Source of the DNA: Cymbidium sinense
Taxonomy: Eukaryota; Streptophyta; Magnoliopsida; Asparagales; Orchidaceae
NCBI GenBank assembly: GCA_021442155.1
Contig: CM038217.1
Span: forward strand, 144,953,643-145,017,642
DNA: 64,000 nt
Reading direction: 5' to 3'
Part shown: in pieces, positions 48,360 to 61,150 of the stretch
Numbering within the stretch: the first letter of the stretch is position 1
How the letters are laid out: the number at the start of each line of letters is the position of its first letter
Made by a program: the position numbers and the translations under genes
The notes under the pieces: model-generated
Told to the model about the DNA's origin: nothing
The model's database searches: none
Seen by the model: the letters and a program-made list of their open reading frames with translations, nothing else

Positions 48360-49000
48360 TCTTTTAGTTGCTCAAAAGCATCTTGACATTCATCGGTCCA
48401 TTGAAAATTATTATTTTAGCTCCCTTCAATATTTTAAAGAACGGCAAGTATTTGTCCCAGGCGAATGGGATAATCGATTCGACCATTCGTTGGACGTCTT
48501 TGATATTCTTGGAGGAATCATATCTTGGAGCTTTGATTTTTTTATAGCCTCTATCCCGGTGAGTTACCATAAATCCAAGAAATTTTCCGGGCAACCCCAA
48601 AAGCACACTTGGTCGGGTTAAGTTGTATGTTATAGCGTCGAAGAAGGTCAAACATGCTTCTAAGTCTAAATATGTTGTGACTTTTCTAAACTTTTCACTA
48701 ACATGTCATCCACATACACCTCCATTATGTGGCTAGTAGGTCTTTAAAACCTTATTCATAAAGCGTTGATAGGTACCCATTTTTTAATCAAATGGCATGA
48801 CTTGGTAATAATATAAACCTTTATATGTTTGAAGCGTTGTAGCCTCTTCATCCGTTGGGTTCATCTTTATTTGATTGTAACGAATAAGCATCAAAAAAGG
48901 AGCATTTGATGTCCGGACGTAGCGTCCATCAATTGATCGATTCTAGGAAGAGGAAAACTATCCTTTGTGCATAATAAGGCCGGTGTAATCAACACACATC
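48360..49000 (-). pseudogene. Reverse transcriptase of element 2
   Basis: Minus-strand blocks in order: IKMNPTDEEATTLQTYKG, GLYYYQVMPFD (family GLYCYKVMPFGLKNAGATYQR), YQRFMNKV, the catalytic EVYVDDMLVK with YVDD at 48716-48705, TYNLTRPS, GKFLGFMVTHRDRG, and a LPFFKILKGAK segment leading into RNase H. The YVDD box is intact at codon level, but stops and frameshifts interrupt the rest. Confidence 0.85.
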
Positions 49001-49299
49001 CTCCATGTTCCATTTGTTTTTTTAACCATGACAACATTTGCTAGTTGGGTAATGCACTTCTCGTATGAATCCGCTTATGAGCTTGTTAACTTCTTGTTCA
49101 ATAGCACGAAGGCATCGGGCAAAACTTCTTTTGGATGATTGGTTTGAACGTTGGATTAATTTTGAGGGAGTGCGTGATTACATTGGGTCGACCCATATCT
49201 GGACTCAAGCAAATATGTCTTGATTTCGCAAGAAATCTGTATACTTTTCCCTTTGTTCTTTTGAGTAAAGATCCCACTTGCATTGTTCATAATGGTTGG

Positions 49300-49659
49300 T
49301 CATCTGATAATGCTATTGAGAGTAAATCTTCTTCTGAGAAGCTTTTGAGGTACTCTTTCATCTCGAAAGTTAAAATCTTGATCTGAAGGTGATGGAAGGC
49401 GGTTGAGCTTATGCGAGATAACATGATTGGTACTGTTGATTTCCACCACCCCAACTCCACCGGGGGTAGGAAATTTTATCTTCAGATGAGGCACTGAAGT
49501 GATAGCACCGAAAATTGATTGGAGGGGCCTCCCGAAGATTGCATTATATGTAGAATCTGACTTGACCACCATGAATTGTATTAAATGAGTCACTTGTCGA
49601 GAATTCTCAGGGTAACAGAAGAGTGATTGTCCTTCACTTTGGGTGATTATCAAACCCAT
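49300..49659 (-). pseudogene. Protease-linker region of element 2
   Basis: The frame contains FMVVKSDSTYNAIFGRPLQS, then HLKIKFPTPGGVGVV, the conserved C-terminal part of Tat-like proteases (V....YNAILGRP.L......VS..HL..KFPT..GVG). The active-site DTG/DSG triplet lies upstream and was not found in frame. Confidence 0.7.
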
Positions 49660-49859
49660 ATAGTGGTCTGGTTGGAGCTTATCCCTAGGCCCATGTTAAG
49701 AAAAGTTGAGTAAAATAAGACATCGATGCTCCCATCAAAATTCTTTTAACGTTATAGGATCACGATCCACGATGACAAGTGGATCTTGATGAGGATATGG
49801 ACTCCTTCTAAGTCCAGTCATTGAAAGTGATGGAATGATCAATACGAGACTTCTTCAAC

Positions 49860-50780
49860 TCTAGTTCTTTGGAAGCGATGCGAACTTGATTATGTCCTCT
49901 GCGATTGTTTCAATTTCTCCAATTATTTGATGATTATTTGGTTGTTTTGATGATTGTCTGGTTGTAAGCGGAGGTGTGTTTGTTTGAGGTGGTCGATTCT
50001 TCACAAAGCCGTAGATATCCTTATTGAATGAGTCTCTCGATTTCTTCCTGAGTTGTATGTATGCTTGATGGTATGTCCGGCGATGAAAGTGACAATATTG
50101 CTCGATTTCTGAATTGGTTTCAATGGATGCGCCACTTGATATTTTCTTCATTGTAGCCATCGAGGTTAACATGAGATGTGTTCAGCGGTGTGTATATCTT
50201 TTTTTAGTCGAGGTTCACGTTGTTGATATGGGGTGGAGGAGATCCACTATCTTCTTTTGATGGGCCTGTTGGTCCGCATTTCCTTGGGTGCTTTTGCGTT
50301 TCCCTGCATATTATTCAAATTATTTGCGATGGGCATTAATAGCTTCATCGGAGATTTGTGCTATCACGATGAACTAAGTCGGCATATGAAGCGACCGTGT
50401 CCCATTAATGATAGAAAGGCCGGGCGGAGTCCTCCAAGGAAAACTCCTCTTAATAGTTGGGGTCTACCCAGTATTTGGCTTCTAAGGAGAACCTCAGTAT
50501 TCTTTGAGTGATTCACCCTTTTGTCGAATGCCGAGAAAGATGGGAGGAATCTTTAATGATTCTCCGGTTTGCAATGAAGCTCCACAAAGAACGGCGAGTT
50601 TGTTAAAGGTATGGATGGATCCCCTTGGAAGAGAGAACCAAGCAGTCGAGCTTGCCCTTTGAGGGTAACGAAAGACGACAAAGCGGTGTGTCGAGCTCGT
50701 TGGATATGCATGATAGTCTGTAATGGTCGATGTGTTATGTGGGTGATTGCCCCATCATAGGAATCAATGCTCGGAAGCTT
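49860..50780 (-). pseudogene. Gag of element 2, frameshifted
   Basis: 50172-49861 encodes the segment after the capsid with YCHFHRRTYHQAYIQLRKK, corresponding to the Cys/His-rich YC.FH...GH....C..LK motif with the His and last Cys positions changed. 50400-50780 matches the gag region of element 1 at 33490-33915 at nucleotide level with many small indels, including the FAFP and FIANR segments. Confidence 0.7.
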
Positions 50781-51371
50781 GAAACCTACGGGAATTGGAT
50801 GTTGAAGAATGGCTTCAGCTAAAGGTGAGGACTCCTCATAACCACGGTGTGGGTGAAGATGATTTCTGTCTTGAAGGTGAAATTCATCTTGTATTAAGCA
50901 TCATACTTCCATGACGAGCGGGATTAACAAGATGAGCATGTGTGAAGCTATCAACAAATAATAGGTGGATTAGTAGCAGGTTGAGCACGCGATGGATGAG
51001 TGGAAGCGTGTCGAGGAGATCGGCGTTACGGTCTCATGCGGAGGAACTCAGTGTCGGGAGGATTAGCGTTTTGACCTCTTAGCAATGACGATCTTGGGGA
51101 GATATGTTTGTAATAGCGGTATTGTGTCCTTGCAAAAGTTGGATCATCTTATTTTGAGACTCCTCCATTCTGGACACGATCTTCCAAAGAGATTCCGTTC
51201 ACCTCAACATGGTCCTCTCGAGGGGAGAGAACTTGCGTCCTTGGTTGAGGATGGGTTTGAGAATAGCGGGAGTTGGGCTCCGTTGTGATGAGTGTTGTAT
51301 TGGTCATGCGGAATTGTGGTTGAAGGTTTTTTCCAACGATGGCGTAAACTGCGTCTAGAAAACCGATCCGT

Positions 51372-52357
51372 AGAGTGAAAATTAGCCTTGTTGTGAAGTC
51401 CAATTAAAAAACAAAGACACTCAAAATGCATTAAAACCTCAAAAGAGGGGAAAAACCACGGGGCTAGGATAAAAGCTTCCACTATGTATCTTTGAGTACA
51501 AAGTCTTCGATACTGACTGAATTGCATATGAGGAGGAAAACAACTATATATAACGATCGTTGTAATGGTTCTTTGGTAGTAGGTGGAGATCACGGGGGAC
51601 AATTGGCGATGAAGGTGGTAGGTGATGGTGGTTGATGGTGGTCAGCGACTGCTTGCTTGGAGGATCTTCAAGCTTCTTCTTCCTCCTTGCTTAGGCTTTT
51701 CCTCTCTTCTTCCTTGCTTTACTCCTCTTCTTCTGGTTCTCCTCTTCTTCCTTGTTTGGACTCTTCCTCTTCTTCTTTGCTTACCTCCTCTTCCTTGCTT
51801 TTCTTCTTCTTCTTGTTTGGACTCTTTTCTCCTTTGACTCTTCCTCTTCTTCCTTGACTCTTCCTCTTCTTCCTTGCTGACTCTTCCTCTTCTTCCTTGC
51901 TGGACTCTTCCTCTTCTTCTTGCTTGACTCTTCCTCTTCTTTCTTTAGACTCTTCCTCTTCTTTCTTCACCTTCTTCTTCACTTGTTTGCTCCTCTTCTT
52001 CCTCACTTCATTGGCCCCTTCATGTGAGGAATGAAGGCTATTTATAGATGGGAGGAGGGCATTCTTGGAAATTCATGTAAGGCCCATACCACTCCCGGAC
52101 GGCTCGGATGATTCCTTTGATCATTTGATGTATTTTGAGCATTTGGATGCCCAAATGAAGGAATTATGAGATCTTAGGCTCATTAGATCCTTGAGGCCTT
52201 CGATTTGACTATAAACACCCCATATTTGAGAGCTGTTTTGGGATTTAATTGATGTCAAAGATTCCAATGATATTTTAAGTGCCGATCTCGTCGGTTTGAC
52301 TCAAAATCATATAAACATCAAGATTTGTGCTTTTATGGTATTTTGAGAGCCATATCA
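51372..52357 (-). repeat. 5' LTR of element 2
   Basis: 986 bp, the partner of 43103-44040. The GA/CT minisatellite is at 51668-52010. A TATA box (CTATAAATAGC on minus) lies near 52040-52050. The inner side reads CACTCT then ACGGATCGG on minus, again without a TGG primer site. Confidence 0.85.
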
Positions 52358-52748
52358 AGTCAAGTATTACATAATTGCTAATTTAAAAGAGAAATTGCAT
52401 GCTTCTTTGTATGATAATTTCATAAGAATTCGAGATGGATTTCAAATGAAAATTAATCTATTAGCTAACCTTCATTCATGAATGGTGAACTTCAAATTAA
52501 AGATGTCATTATAAAATAGATATTGATGGAAAGAGAAATGAATGGAACATTTGTAAATCTTTGTGTAATAGTTTATGCATGATTGAACTTGGATTTGGTT
52601 CGCTAGCCATCCTAAGTGAGTCTTACGAGGCTCATCATATATGTTATAACAATTTTCTTATCTATAAATCCATCTCTTTTTTTTTTCCCAAATGAGCAAA
52701 TCCAATCATTTTTCTTAGGCTTACAATCTCCTAGTCTCTCTTGGCTAA

Positions 52749-52797
<49 letters not shown>

Positions 52798-55700
52798 CAT
52801 ACTAAAAAAAAAAATCCAAAGCCCTCTCGTCCCACTTACTCTTAGCCACCTCTCATGACTAATAACATGTAGGCATCCAATCCCATCATGTTGGATGTGA
52901 CTCCACTTTCATGTAAAGCCAATCTACTTCATGCATATGAGGCTATAATTTACCCTCCTAAAAGAAGTTTTAAGTACATGAAAATAACATCAATAAGGCA
53001 ACTTCAAAAAGACCGTCCTAATGACTTTAACAAGTGGTAAATCTAATTTACATCTATGAGTAGCCTCTTACAAACCCTAGCTTCTGAATTATTTTATTTG
53101 GTAATTTAGTTGCCTACATAAAGTTCAAAGATGTAGATGTTCACTGGCAAGCTTAAACTGTAATTTTATTATCCAAGTTCATCACCATTCAATACGTAGC
53201 CTAACACATAGAGAGTGACCCCACATCTTTCTTTATTTGAAAGTTTGATGCTATAAAAAGTTTTATCCATTTTAATACCTATAAAACCCATGAACGTGAT
53301 TTGGATCATAAGTTCTTAAATCATATTTGTATGAATATTTTAGTTTTTGGTTTGTTAGTTTTCACATGCTTATTATTGTCAATGAAAGTGAGTTAACAAT
53401 GGTTTGAATACTTTGAAAACTCTTTCAAACATTCACATTATTTACATTAATCATAACTAGATGCACTCCACTTTATCTATGATTTATAATGCATTAAAAA
53501 TTAGCTCCTTTATTCATCATAAATTATTTGTTAGTTTCAATGGATTCCGACATAATGAAATCTTTCAAGGGTACGTAACTTGTAATTAAAATAAATAATG
53601 TTTAATTAATGTTAAAATTTGAGCATTTAATATTGATAAGTGTTAAATCATTCAAGACAATAGAGAGAGAAATTTTACCGTCTTAACATTATATATAAAT
53701 TTAGCATATAAAAGTTGAGATAAGTCAAGAGTAGCTCATAAGAGATATAAAATTTTCTACATTAAAAACTTATGAAATAATTAGAATTATAGGTTATAAA
53801 GGATGTCTTTCCTCCAATTAGGGAATGTATTAATTTAATGTAGTAGACAAACTATAAAAGATGGCATTTCTAGTGGAGGTTGGAGGAGCCTTATGGAGTT
53901 AAAATTTCCTTCAAGAGATTTTTGGTAATATGTTTGGCCTTTCTTCTTAGAAGAGCTAAGCCTGAAGAACAAGAAGTCTAAAAGAAGCCTTTTTGTTAAC
54001 ATTGGGCATCAACATTGGTAACAATAACTCAATCTTATTTTCAATGGCATGCATTGACCTTGGTGTCTATATCATGCATTGGCCACGTTATCATAGTGGG
54101 TGTCAAATATGATGTCGACAGAGGGAATTAGACTTATTGATGATAATGTCAAGGTTAGTGGTGATGACGAGCATAGTATAAATGTTGACGACTGGCGATA
54201 GCCTTAATTGTGGTGACAAACTTTAAGTTAGGGTGGTGATTTGGCAATGGCAATTAGACAATGGTAGTTATTGATGGTAATCATTAGATAAAGCCTTATC
54301 CAACTCTTAGTTAAGCCTTATTTCCATCTTTAGATGTTAGATCTCTTCAATATGAAAAACAGGGCCTATTGGTAGATTCTATGATTGATATTTTAATTAT
54401 TTCTATTTAAATTTGGAAATACTCTATTAGATTATTCATATTAATTTTCTTGATTATAAATTGTTCTTTAGATATTTAAATGTATTAATTACATAAAAAT
54501 CAAGTGAACTTAGGCTAATTGGATTCCTTTCACTAAGATACTTATTGTAACTATAAGCACATGAGATTCATAGATTATTTAATCCCTTAAATAGTGTCAC
54601 AAAATGTTTAATTATACTTTGAGTGCTTGATTTATGCTCATTTGAAGTCAAATAAAAGCATTTTTGGTAAAGTTTGTTTTGACTTATCAAAATTTTATTT
54701 CAATTATAAGATTATTGAAATTGATGTATGAATGGTTAAAATTTAATTCTTAAAATTTTCACATTAAATACTATGTCAAGATTTATGCATAATCAAATGA
54801 ATTTTCTAATGATATGTTAGATATCATATCCATTCAAATAATCATTAGAGTTAACTTAAAATCTAAATATCATCTTAACCTAATCCATACTAGCTAGGAA
54901 TAAAATTGAATCATTAGGGATATATAATATAGTTTTTTTTTTCATTACAACTAATTAGCATTGATATATGACATAAAAATAAATCAAATCAAACATAAAT
55001 TCAACATTACCAAGAATAGGTCGATACAAGTATAAATAAGCTCAAATCAAGCTTCAAAAATAAAATTGGAAATTTTGAAGTATTAATTAAATGGTTAAAT
55101 GATCTCAAGATCTAGTGTTCTTATAATCGAATCAAACGGCTCAACGAGAGAAATTGAGGAGCCTAAAATCACTTAAATCAAACACATTAAAACACCTAAA
55201 TCCTCAAATAAACTATCTGATAAAGTGTTTTAAAACTTTGGCTAAAGTTACTAAAATGCCACTCCCAAAATTTTATAAATATAACTTCATTTTCACCATA
55301 AAAAGTAGAATAAAAAGACACTAGGGAAAAATGCTAACAGCTAAACTAACTAGCTTAAAACCAATCACCATTAACAAACACCACTAACAACAACGTGCTA
55401 TCATCGACCACTATTAGTAGTATCACCAATCTTTGGTGGCCGTCAAAGCCTGATTATCATCATCGCAATTGCTATAATATTATTTTAAGATCATTGTTGC
55501 TTAACTTTTGTACAATAATAAATTTGTGACCTCATCTCCTTCATTCAGAAGAGTGAAATTTTATAATTCAAAATATATAATATATTATTTGAACTAGACT
55601 AGGCGCTATGATATTTTTTCCTCTTTTCATTCGATTTTCCATGTTAAAATTCGTGTTCCCCATACTTTATCTAATTATATGAGTATGTGTGCTAAATCTT

Positions 55701-56690
55701 CATGCAAAGTTCAAACTTAAGATTTTCTCTCTACCACTATGAATTTTCTGATACACAATAATTATATAGTTGCAAGAACTTTAACTATATGAAATAAATT
55801 TTGAAAAAATATATTAATAACACATGATCTTTAAATAAGTCTAATTAAAATTTTAAAATTAATTAAATATAAATAATATAATTAACATAGTTAGATATAA
55901 GTAGTAAATTGATATATCTTAAAATATTATTTATTACATTATTAGTAATTATTAGAACATGATTATCGATTAAAATAATGTATATAAAAATAAATGCTAC
56001 TAAAATAAATAAATAATAAATTCAAAGGAAATGCCAAAAATATATAATTAAAATTAAAATAATATAAAAATATAATTTAAATTAAGTTTTGATATGTGTT
56101 CATCACCATTGAGATGCTTTACAGTAAATAAAAACTCCATGATATAATAAAATACCTAAACATATATACTAAGCAATTTTTTTGATCATTAATGTGGTGT
56201 ATAGTTCCCATTAATTGAAACTTTTCAAGATGAAATGACTGTAGATGCAACTATTAGACTATATGCAAGTGTGATGTGGCTTAATATAGGCTACTTGATT
56301 GAGTTGCCTAGATTTGATAATAATTGAATTATCTATTTCCACATGGCCTAATGCTATGGAACCCAAGCTTTACATTTTCCGCCATGGCACAAGTTAAATT
56401 GAGACAGTGAAGGGCATAATGATGCACACAAGTACCACGACCACTAGAAATTCACTTCACCTAGTGGCCAAAATCTAATAACCTTATGCCTTCTTAAAAA
56501 CATTTTAAGAAGAACTTTTAATCTATGGTATGAAAAAAAGGTTTTAAGGGCTTAGCTTAATGCCAATGGGGTCTATAGATTTACCCTAGCTTTTTTTGGA
56601 GAAAACTAACAAATTCTAGTTAGGGAGTAGGAAGGAAAAAAATAAGCATAGGAGTTACATTTGTAGGTGGCTATTAAAAGAAATATTCCC
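52358..56690. other. AT-rich intergenic DNA, no gene
   Basis: Includes a (CT)n microsatellite (52753-52794) and a slightly GC-richer stretch near 54050-54260. No domain, exon structure or RNA gene was recognised. Confidence 0.5.
52753..52794. repeat. (CT)n microsatellite
   Basis: About 21 CT units. The serine/leucine and glutamate/arginine frames here are artefacts. Confidence 0.95.
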
Positions 56691-56699
56691 TTGAAAATC

Positions 56700-57650
56700 T
56701 AGTATGATTTAAAAATAGGATTCTTACTTAGCAAATTTGGTATATTAAGTAAAAATCAAATGTGATATGATTTGAAAATGAGATTCTTACTTAATATAGG
56801 AATCAAGTGTGATATGATTTGTTGAAAATGAGACTTTCAAATTTGGTATGTTACGGGGAAGCCAAGTGTGATTTAATTTGCTTTTGAAAATGAGACTTTC
56901 ACTTAACAAATTTGGTATGTTAAGTGGGGGGTGGGTGGACAAATGTGATTTGTATTTTGTTTGCTTTTAAAAAGAGATTCTTACTTAACAAATTTGGTAT
57001 GTTAAGTAGGAGACTAAATGTGATTTAATTTTCATTTGAAAATGAGACTCACTTAACAAATTTGGTATGTTAAGTGGAGTTAAGTGTAATTATGATTTAT
57101 TTGAAAGAGAGGGATATCTAATTAATAAATTTAGGTATATTAAATAGAGTTCAATTTGTTTCTGTGAATTTTGGAAATGAGACTCTCATTCAACAAATTT
57201 GGATATGTCAAATGGAGTCCAAAATATGTCATGCTTCCATGTGTGTGATCTCTTGCTTTTGAAAAGATGGAAACTTCAACTCTAGCATATGTGAAGTATG
57301 TTAAGTGAAACTTTAATTTTATGCTATGATTTTATTTGAAGATAGGATCTTTATTCAACAAATTTGAGCATGTTAAATAAAGGTGGTTATCTTTAAAAGT
57401 GTGCTTTTGAAAAAGAGAGAAACTCCAACTCTAGCATATGTGAAATATGTTAAGTAGAGTTTCAATTTTATCCTATGATTTTTTTTATTATAGAACCTTC
57501 ATCCAACAAATTTGGGTATGTTGAATAGATATAACTATTTAAAAAAGATGCTTTTGAAAAATAATTTTGATTTTGATTTTGTAAAGAACCTCCATGTAAC
57601 AATCATAGGAATTGTTAGATGAGGTTTGGTTATATGAGTTTTATGTTTTT
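56700..57650. repeat. Degenerate tandem array of potential hairpins
   Basis: Roughly ten units of about 60-110 bp share GAAAATGAGACT, a stem-loop, and a TGTGATTTAATTTGCTTTTG-like spacer. The stem-loop is typically ACTTAAC + AAATTTGGTAT + GTTAAGT. The best ones are at 56901-56925, 56983-57007, 57051-57075, 57352-57379, 57501-57526 and 57587-57626. Several stems vary on both sides in ways that keep pairing. No open frame spans the array. Confidence 0.65.
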
Positions 57651-60620
57651 TTTGAAAGTTTCTTATGAATTTTATGAAAGATAATTTGTTATGTGAATTT
57701 TGAAAAAGTGCTTTTGGAAAGTGATATTTTGCAAAAGAGTTTATTTTCTTAAATATTGGAATGAACTTTACCTCACCAAGCTAGTGGTAAGGAGGTTCTA
57801 AATTTTGTCATCTTCTTTCATTAATTAATTTTATCTTTCACCTATTGGGGAACCCAATAGGGGTTCCAAAACCTACAAGGAGTGATGTCCTAAAACCTAG
57901 AGGATATTGGCTAGCTTTTCTTAAGAATGAAATAAGCTAAGTGCCAATGGAAAGAGAGATCATATTGGACTCACTTGAAATGCAAGTCCACCATCGATGC
58001 TTGGAGACAATAATTATCTACTAGAGATGGAGAGAGGAACCATCCCCAGTGGAGTCGCCAAAAAAATCTGTGGTGTTTATTTTTGATTTGTGTATATGGA
58101 GGACACCACACAGATCTGAGAATATACTTATTGAGGTGATCAGGTATGACATCAAGGAATAGTGCACTATCTCAAAAGATAAAACTCACTACCCTATAAT
58201 CGACCTAATCACCTAATAAGGACTCCTAAGGCATGATGTGTCTTCGAATATACCAGAGATTTTTCCCCTACTTTACATGGATGAATAAGGTAGGGTTTAT
58301 TTAAACTAAGTTCTAAAGTTCTCTTTATGGGCAACCCCCATAGTTAATTACATCCTAAGGAAGATGAGTTCCTTAGGAATAAGGTTATTGTTATCCCCAA
58401 AGATTTCAAAGATATGATTATCAATAAATTGGCTATGTTTGGAAAATCAAGTGGGATAGATCAAAGAAGAGACTTATTTTATCAAAGCCAAAGGAGATGA
58501 GTAGGGGATGCTCATGATACTAGAAAACCTAGTGAGAATTCCAAACTATCATATGGTTGGGCTTTATATGTTTGAAATTGAAGAAAATTATATGTTTGAG
58601 TTAAAATTTTTTTAGAAAGTTAAGACTTATAATTTGATTATGAATGTGCTTAAGAGGTGAAGATTTATGCTTGTAGTAGGGAAAACAACTCGATCCTAAA
58701 TTTAAGGAGCTTTAGTGAGGGCCAAAGCACGTTCTAAATTTAAGAAAAAAAATGGGTGTATTATTTACCTCCATAAGAGGGGGTAAATCATTCGACTACT
58801 GGACTTATAACCGCCTGGAGTGGCAGCCAGTTAACTCCTCCTACATTTTAAAACTATATGGTGAAGTCATATATTTTGCAAGATGGTTAGGATGTTATTA
58901 TTTAGAAAGAAACTAGAGTCCTTAAACTCACTCACTAATAGACTAGAGCATGAGTGGTATGAATAATGACTTAGTCTAATGCAAATTTTATTAATTTTTA
59001 TTTGATTTTGGACTCTTCATTTTGACAAAGGTCATAGAATTTTTATATGTCTAAATGCATGATGAAATGAGATTATTGGCTAAATTAAAGAAGAAAGCAG
59101 AGTTTTCCATGACAAAAGAGACTCTCAAAGGTCAAGTATTCCCCTATCATGCAATGATGAAAACCCTCTCTTAGCAAAAGTGAAACAAGATGACATGCAT
59201 GATCTTAAGCATAAAACATCCAGCTTAGGGGTTGTTAAAATTTTTAAATCTTGATTTAATGCCTAAGTTTTAAATGAGGTTATGAGTTATTTAGAAAACT
59301 AGTTATGAGTTGTAGTTGGGGTAGAAAGTTTATTTTTCTCTAAGAGCCTAACCGGATCTAGGCCACACATTAAATCACCATACATGAAGAAACTAAGAAC
59401 ATACATGTCACAATACAAAACATTAAATAATTTATAAACCCAATGTAAAAGAATAATAGTCGTGGTACCATCAGATAAAAAAGAGAAATGGGTAGAGCTC
59501 TACCCTTATACAACCCGATAGATGAAAGAATAATTATAATTTTACATAAATAAATAAATGTTATGGGGATCTTCATTCTTCATATCTTCATATTTCCTTC
59601 ATTCCTCCTTTGGATTTGCTTGCTTCAAAGGCATCATGATGGCCACCCAAGACAAAGCCTTCTAGCCTCCGCTCATCCTAATCCCCCATAACAGTAATCC
59701 TAATTCCTAATGTAAAATTAGATCAAAATTAGAAAATGTAAATCTAACTACACCTGTAAAATATGTGTTAGTTAAACACGTCATACAACCCAAGTAGTTA
59801 TATGTATAATTTAGACTTAGCACTGCATGGGTAACCAAGTCCACATTCTAATTTAGATTATGCTTAGGGGTTAAGCAACATGCAAAAGAGAGCATTTATA
59901 TTTATTTTAAGCACCTCTTAAACACAATCTCTTGCATAAAATATAATTAGGCTAATCACAGCCTAACATCTAGTCTACGAAGCATACACTATAACATCAG
60001 GTCTATAACAATATATCATAAAACCAAACATACATCATACCATACACTGCCTTAACATAAAACTAAAAAATGGTGACTTGATCTAATGTGTGTGTATTAA
60101 GGCTTGTGCGGTATGTTCTAACTAGGCTTTTGTTGTAATTTCCTAAGTTTGAAGAGATTTAATTACAAAGGATGGTTTCAATTTAAATGACTTAATTGAT
60201 TTGTGAGTTTTGCTTAGTGTTTTCTTTTATTTCACTTGATTTACACTTAACAACTAAGTGTTATAAATAGAAGAAAAGAGAGGATTACTCTCTCTTATCC
60301 CCATCTTAAGTCACATCTAAAGCAAATTAATTGAATGAATTATCTTTAATGAATGACTCATTACATATTTTAATTAATCCTAGGTTTAGGTTCACTTTAA
60401 ATAATCTCATTCAATAAGAATGACATCTTAAGATTAATTGAAATTAATTACTATCACATAACACATGTTTGTTCATTTCTTTCCATCATATATAACATGG
60501 ATATGATCAAGTCCTAAACATAACTATACATGCAATTTATATCTTAGCACACTTAAATGATGAATGTAAGCAAATATACTTGGAATTGAAGTTTCATTTG
60601 GTTGAATTATTTTGTCATAT
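57651..60620. other. Unassigned AT-rich DNA
   Basis: 58036-58062 has the word CCCAGTGGAGTCGCCA, which I associate with leaders of plant LTR elements but cannot prove here. An inverted GTGGTGT / ACACCAC pair lies at about 58070-58110. No coding domain was found; the 68-codon minus frame at 59370-59576 is hydrophobic but unsupported. Confidence 0.35.
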
Positions 60621-60689
60621 TAATTTAAAGCTATATCTAAATTCTTACACAAAATCATAAGAAAAGAACTCTAAATTATATGACTAATC

Positions 60690-61150
60690 AATCCAACCAC
60701 TTGAACAAAATATGAATGCATGTCTTTTAATAGAAAAATAGGGTTTTCATTCATTAGCTAAATACATATTCAAATGTATGAAAGTTTTAAGCAAGTACGT
60801 CGCCATTGTTTTGCACCAGTGGAGGGTAGGAACCTCCTTGGGGCTACTTAAAGTCATGCATCCCCGAAATGCCCAGACTAATATACCCACTATTCTTAAA
60901 TACATATGGATGTATAAGAAACTATAAGAATAGAAAACTATGCAAAAGTAAAGTTTAATTTAATTGATTTATTTGTGTGAATGAATTAAAGCTCTATCTA
61001 AATTTTAATGTCAAAAATGCATAAGAATGAAATCAAACGCCACCATTTTTTTTCAAGGGAGTGAGGTAGGAACCTCCTTCTACTTAAAGTCGTGCCCCAA
61101 AATGTGTAGACTAATATACCCATTAACATTCTTACTTATGCAAATCAACA
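60690..61150. repeat. Direct duplication, about 240-bp unit
   Basis: Words CGCCATTGTTTTGCACCAGT / CGCCACCATTTTTTTTCAAG, then GGTAGGAACCTCCTT, CTACTTAAAGTC, and AGACTAATATACCCA, recur in the same order near 60800-60890 and 61040-61115. The preceding AT-rich 100 bp also align. The units are diverged by small indels. Confidence 0.65.

Larger units (their letters stand above)
43103..52357 (-). mobile_element. Ty3/gypsy element 2 (Tat-like), gag-PR-RT-RH-INT, degenerate
   Basis: A 9.26-kb element in minus orientation. The 3' LTR is 43103-44040, 3' tandem arrays 44690-46110, integrase about 46450-47300, RNase H about 47570-48000, RT about 48360-49000, protease 49300-49660, gag about 49860-50780, and 5' LTR 51372-52357. 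RNase H with a MAEYEAL motif, VYVDDMLVKS in RT, and a repeat-bearing 3' non-coding region all fit the Tat branch. Many frameshifts and stops make it inactive. TCAAG occurs just outside the left end and again 2 bp beyond the right end, an imperfect candidate target duplication. Confidence 0.85.

Noticed and set aside
59370..59576. 68-codon hydrophobic minus frame
   Set aside because: Isolated, in AT-rich DNA where hydrophobic codons are expected by chance, with no promoter or exon neighbours.
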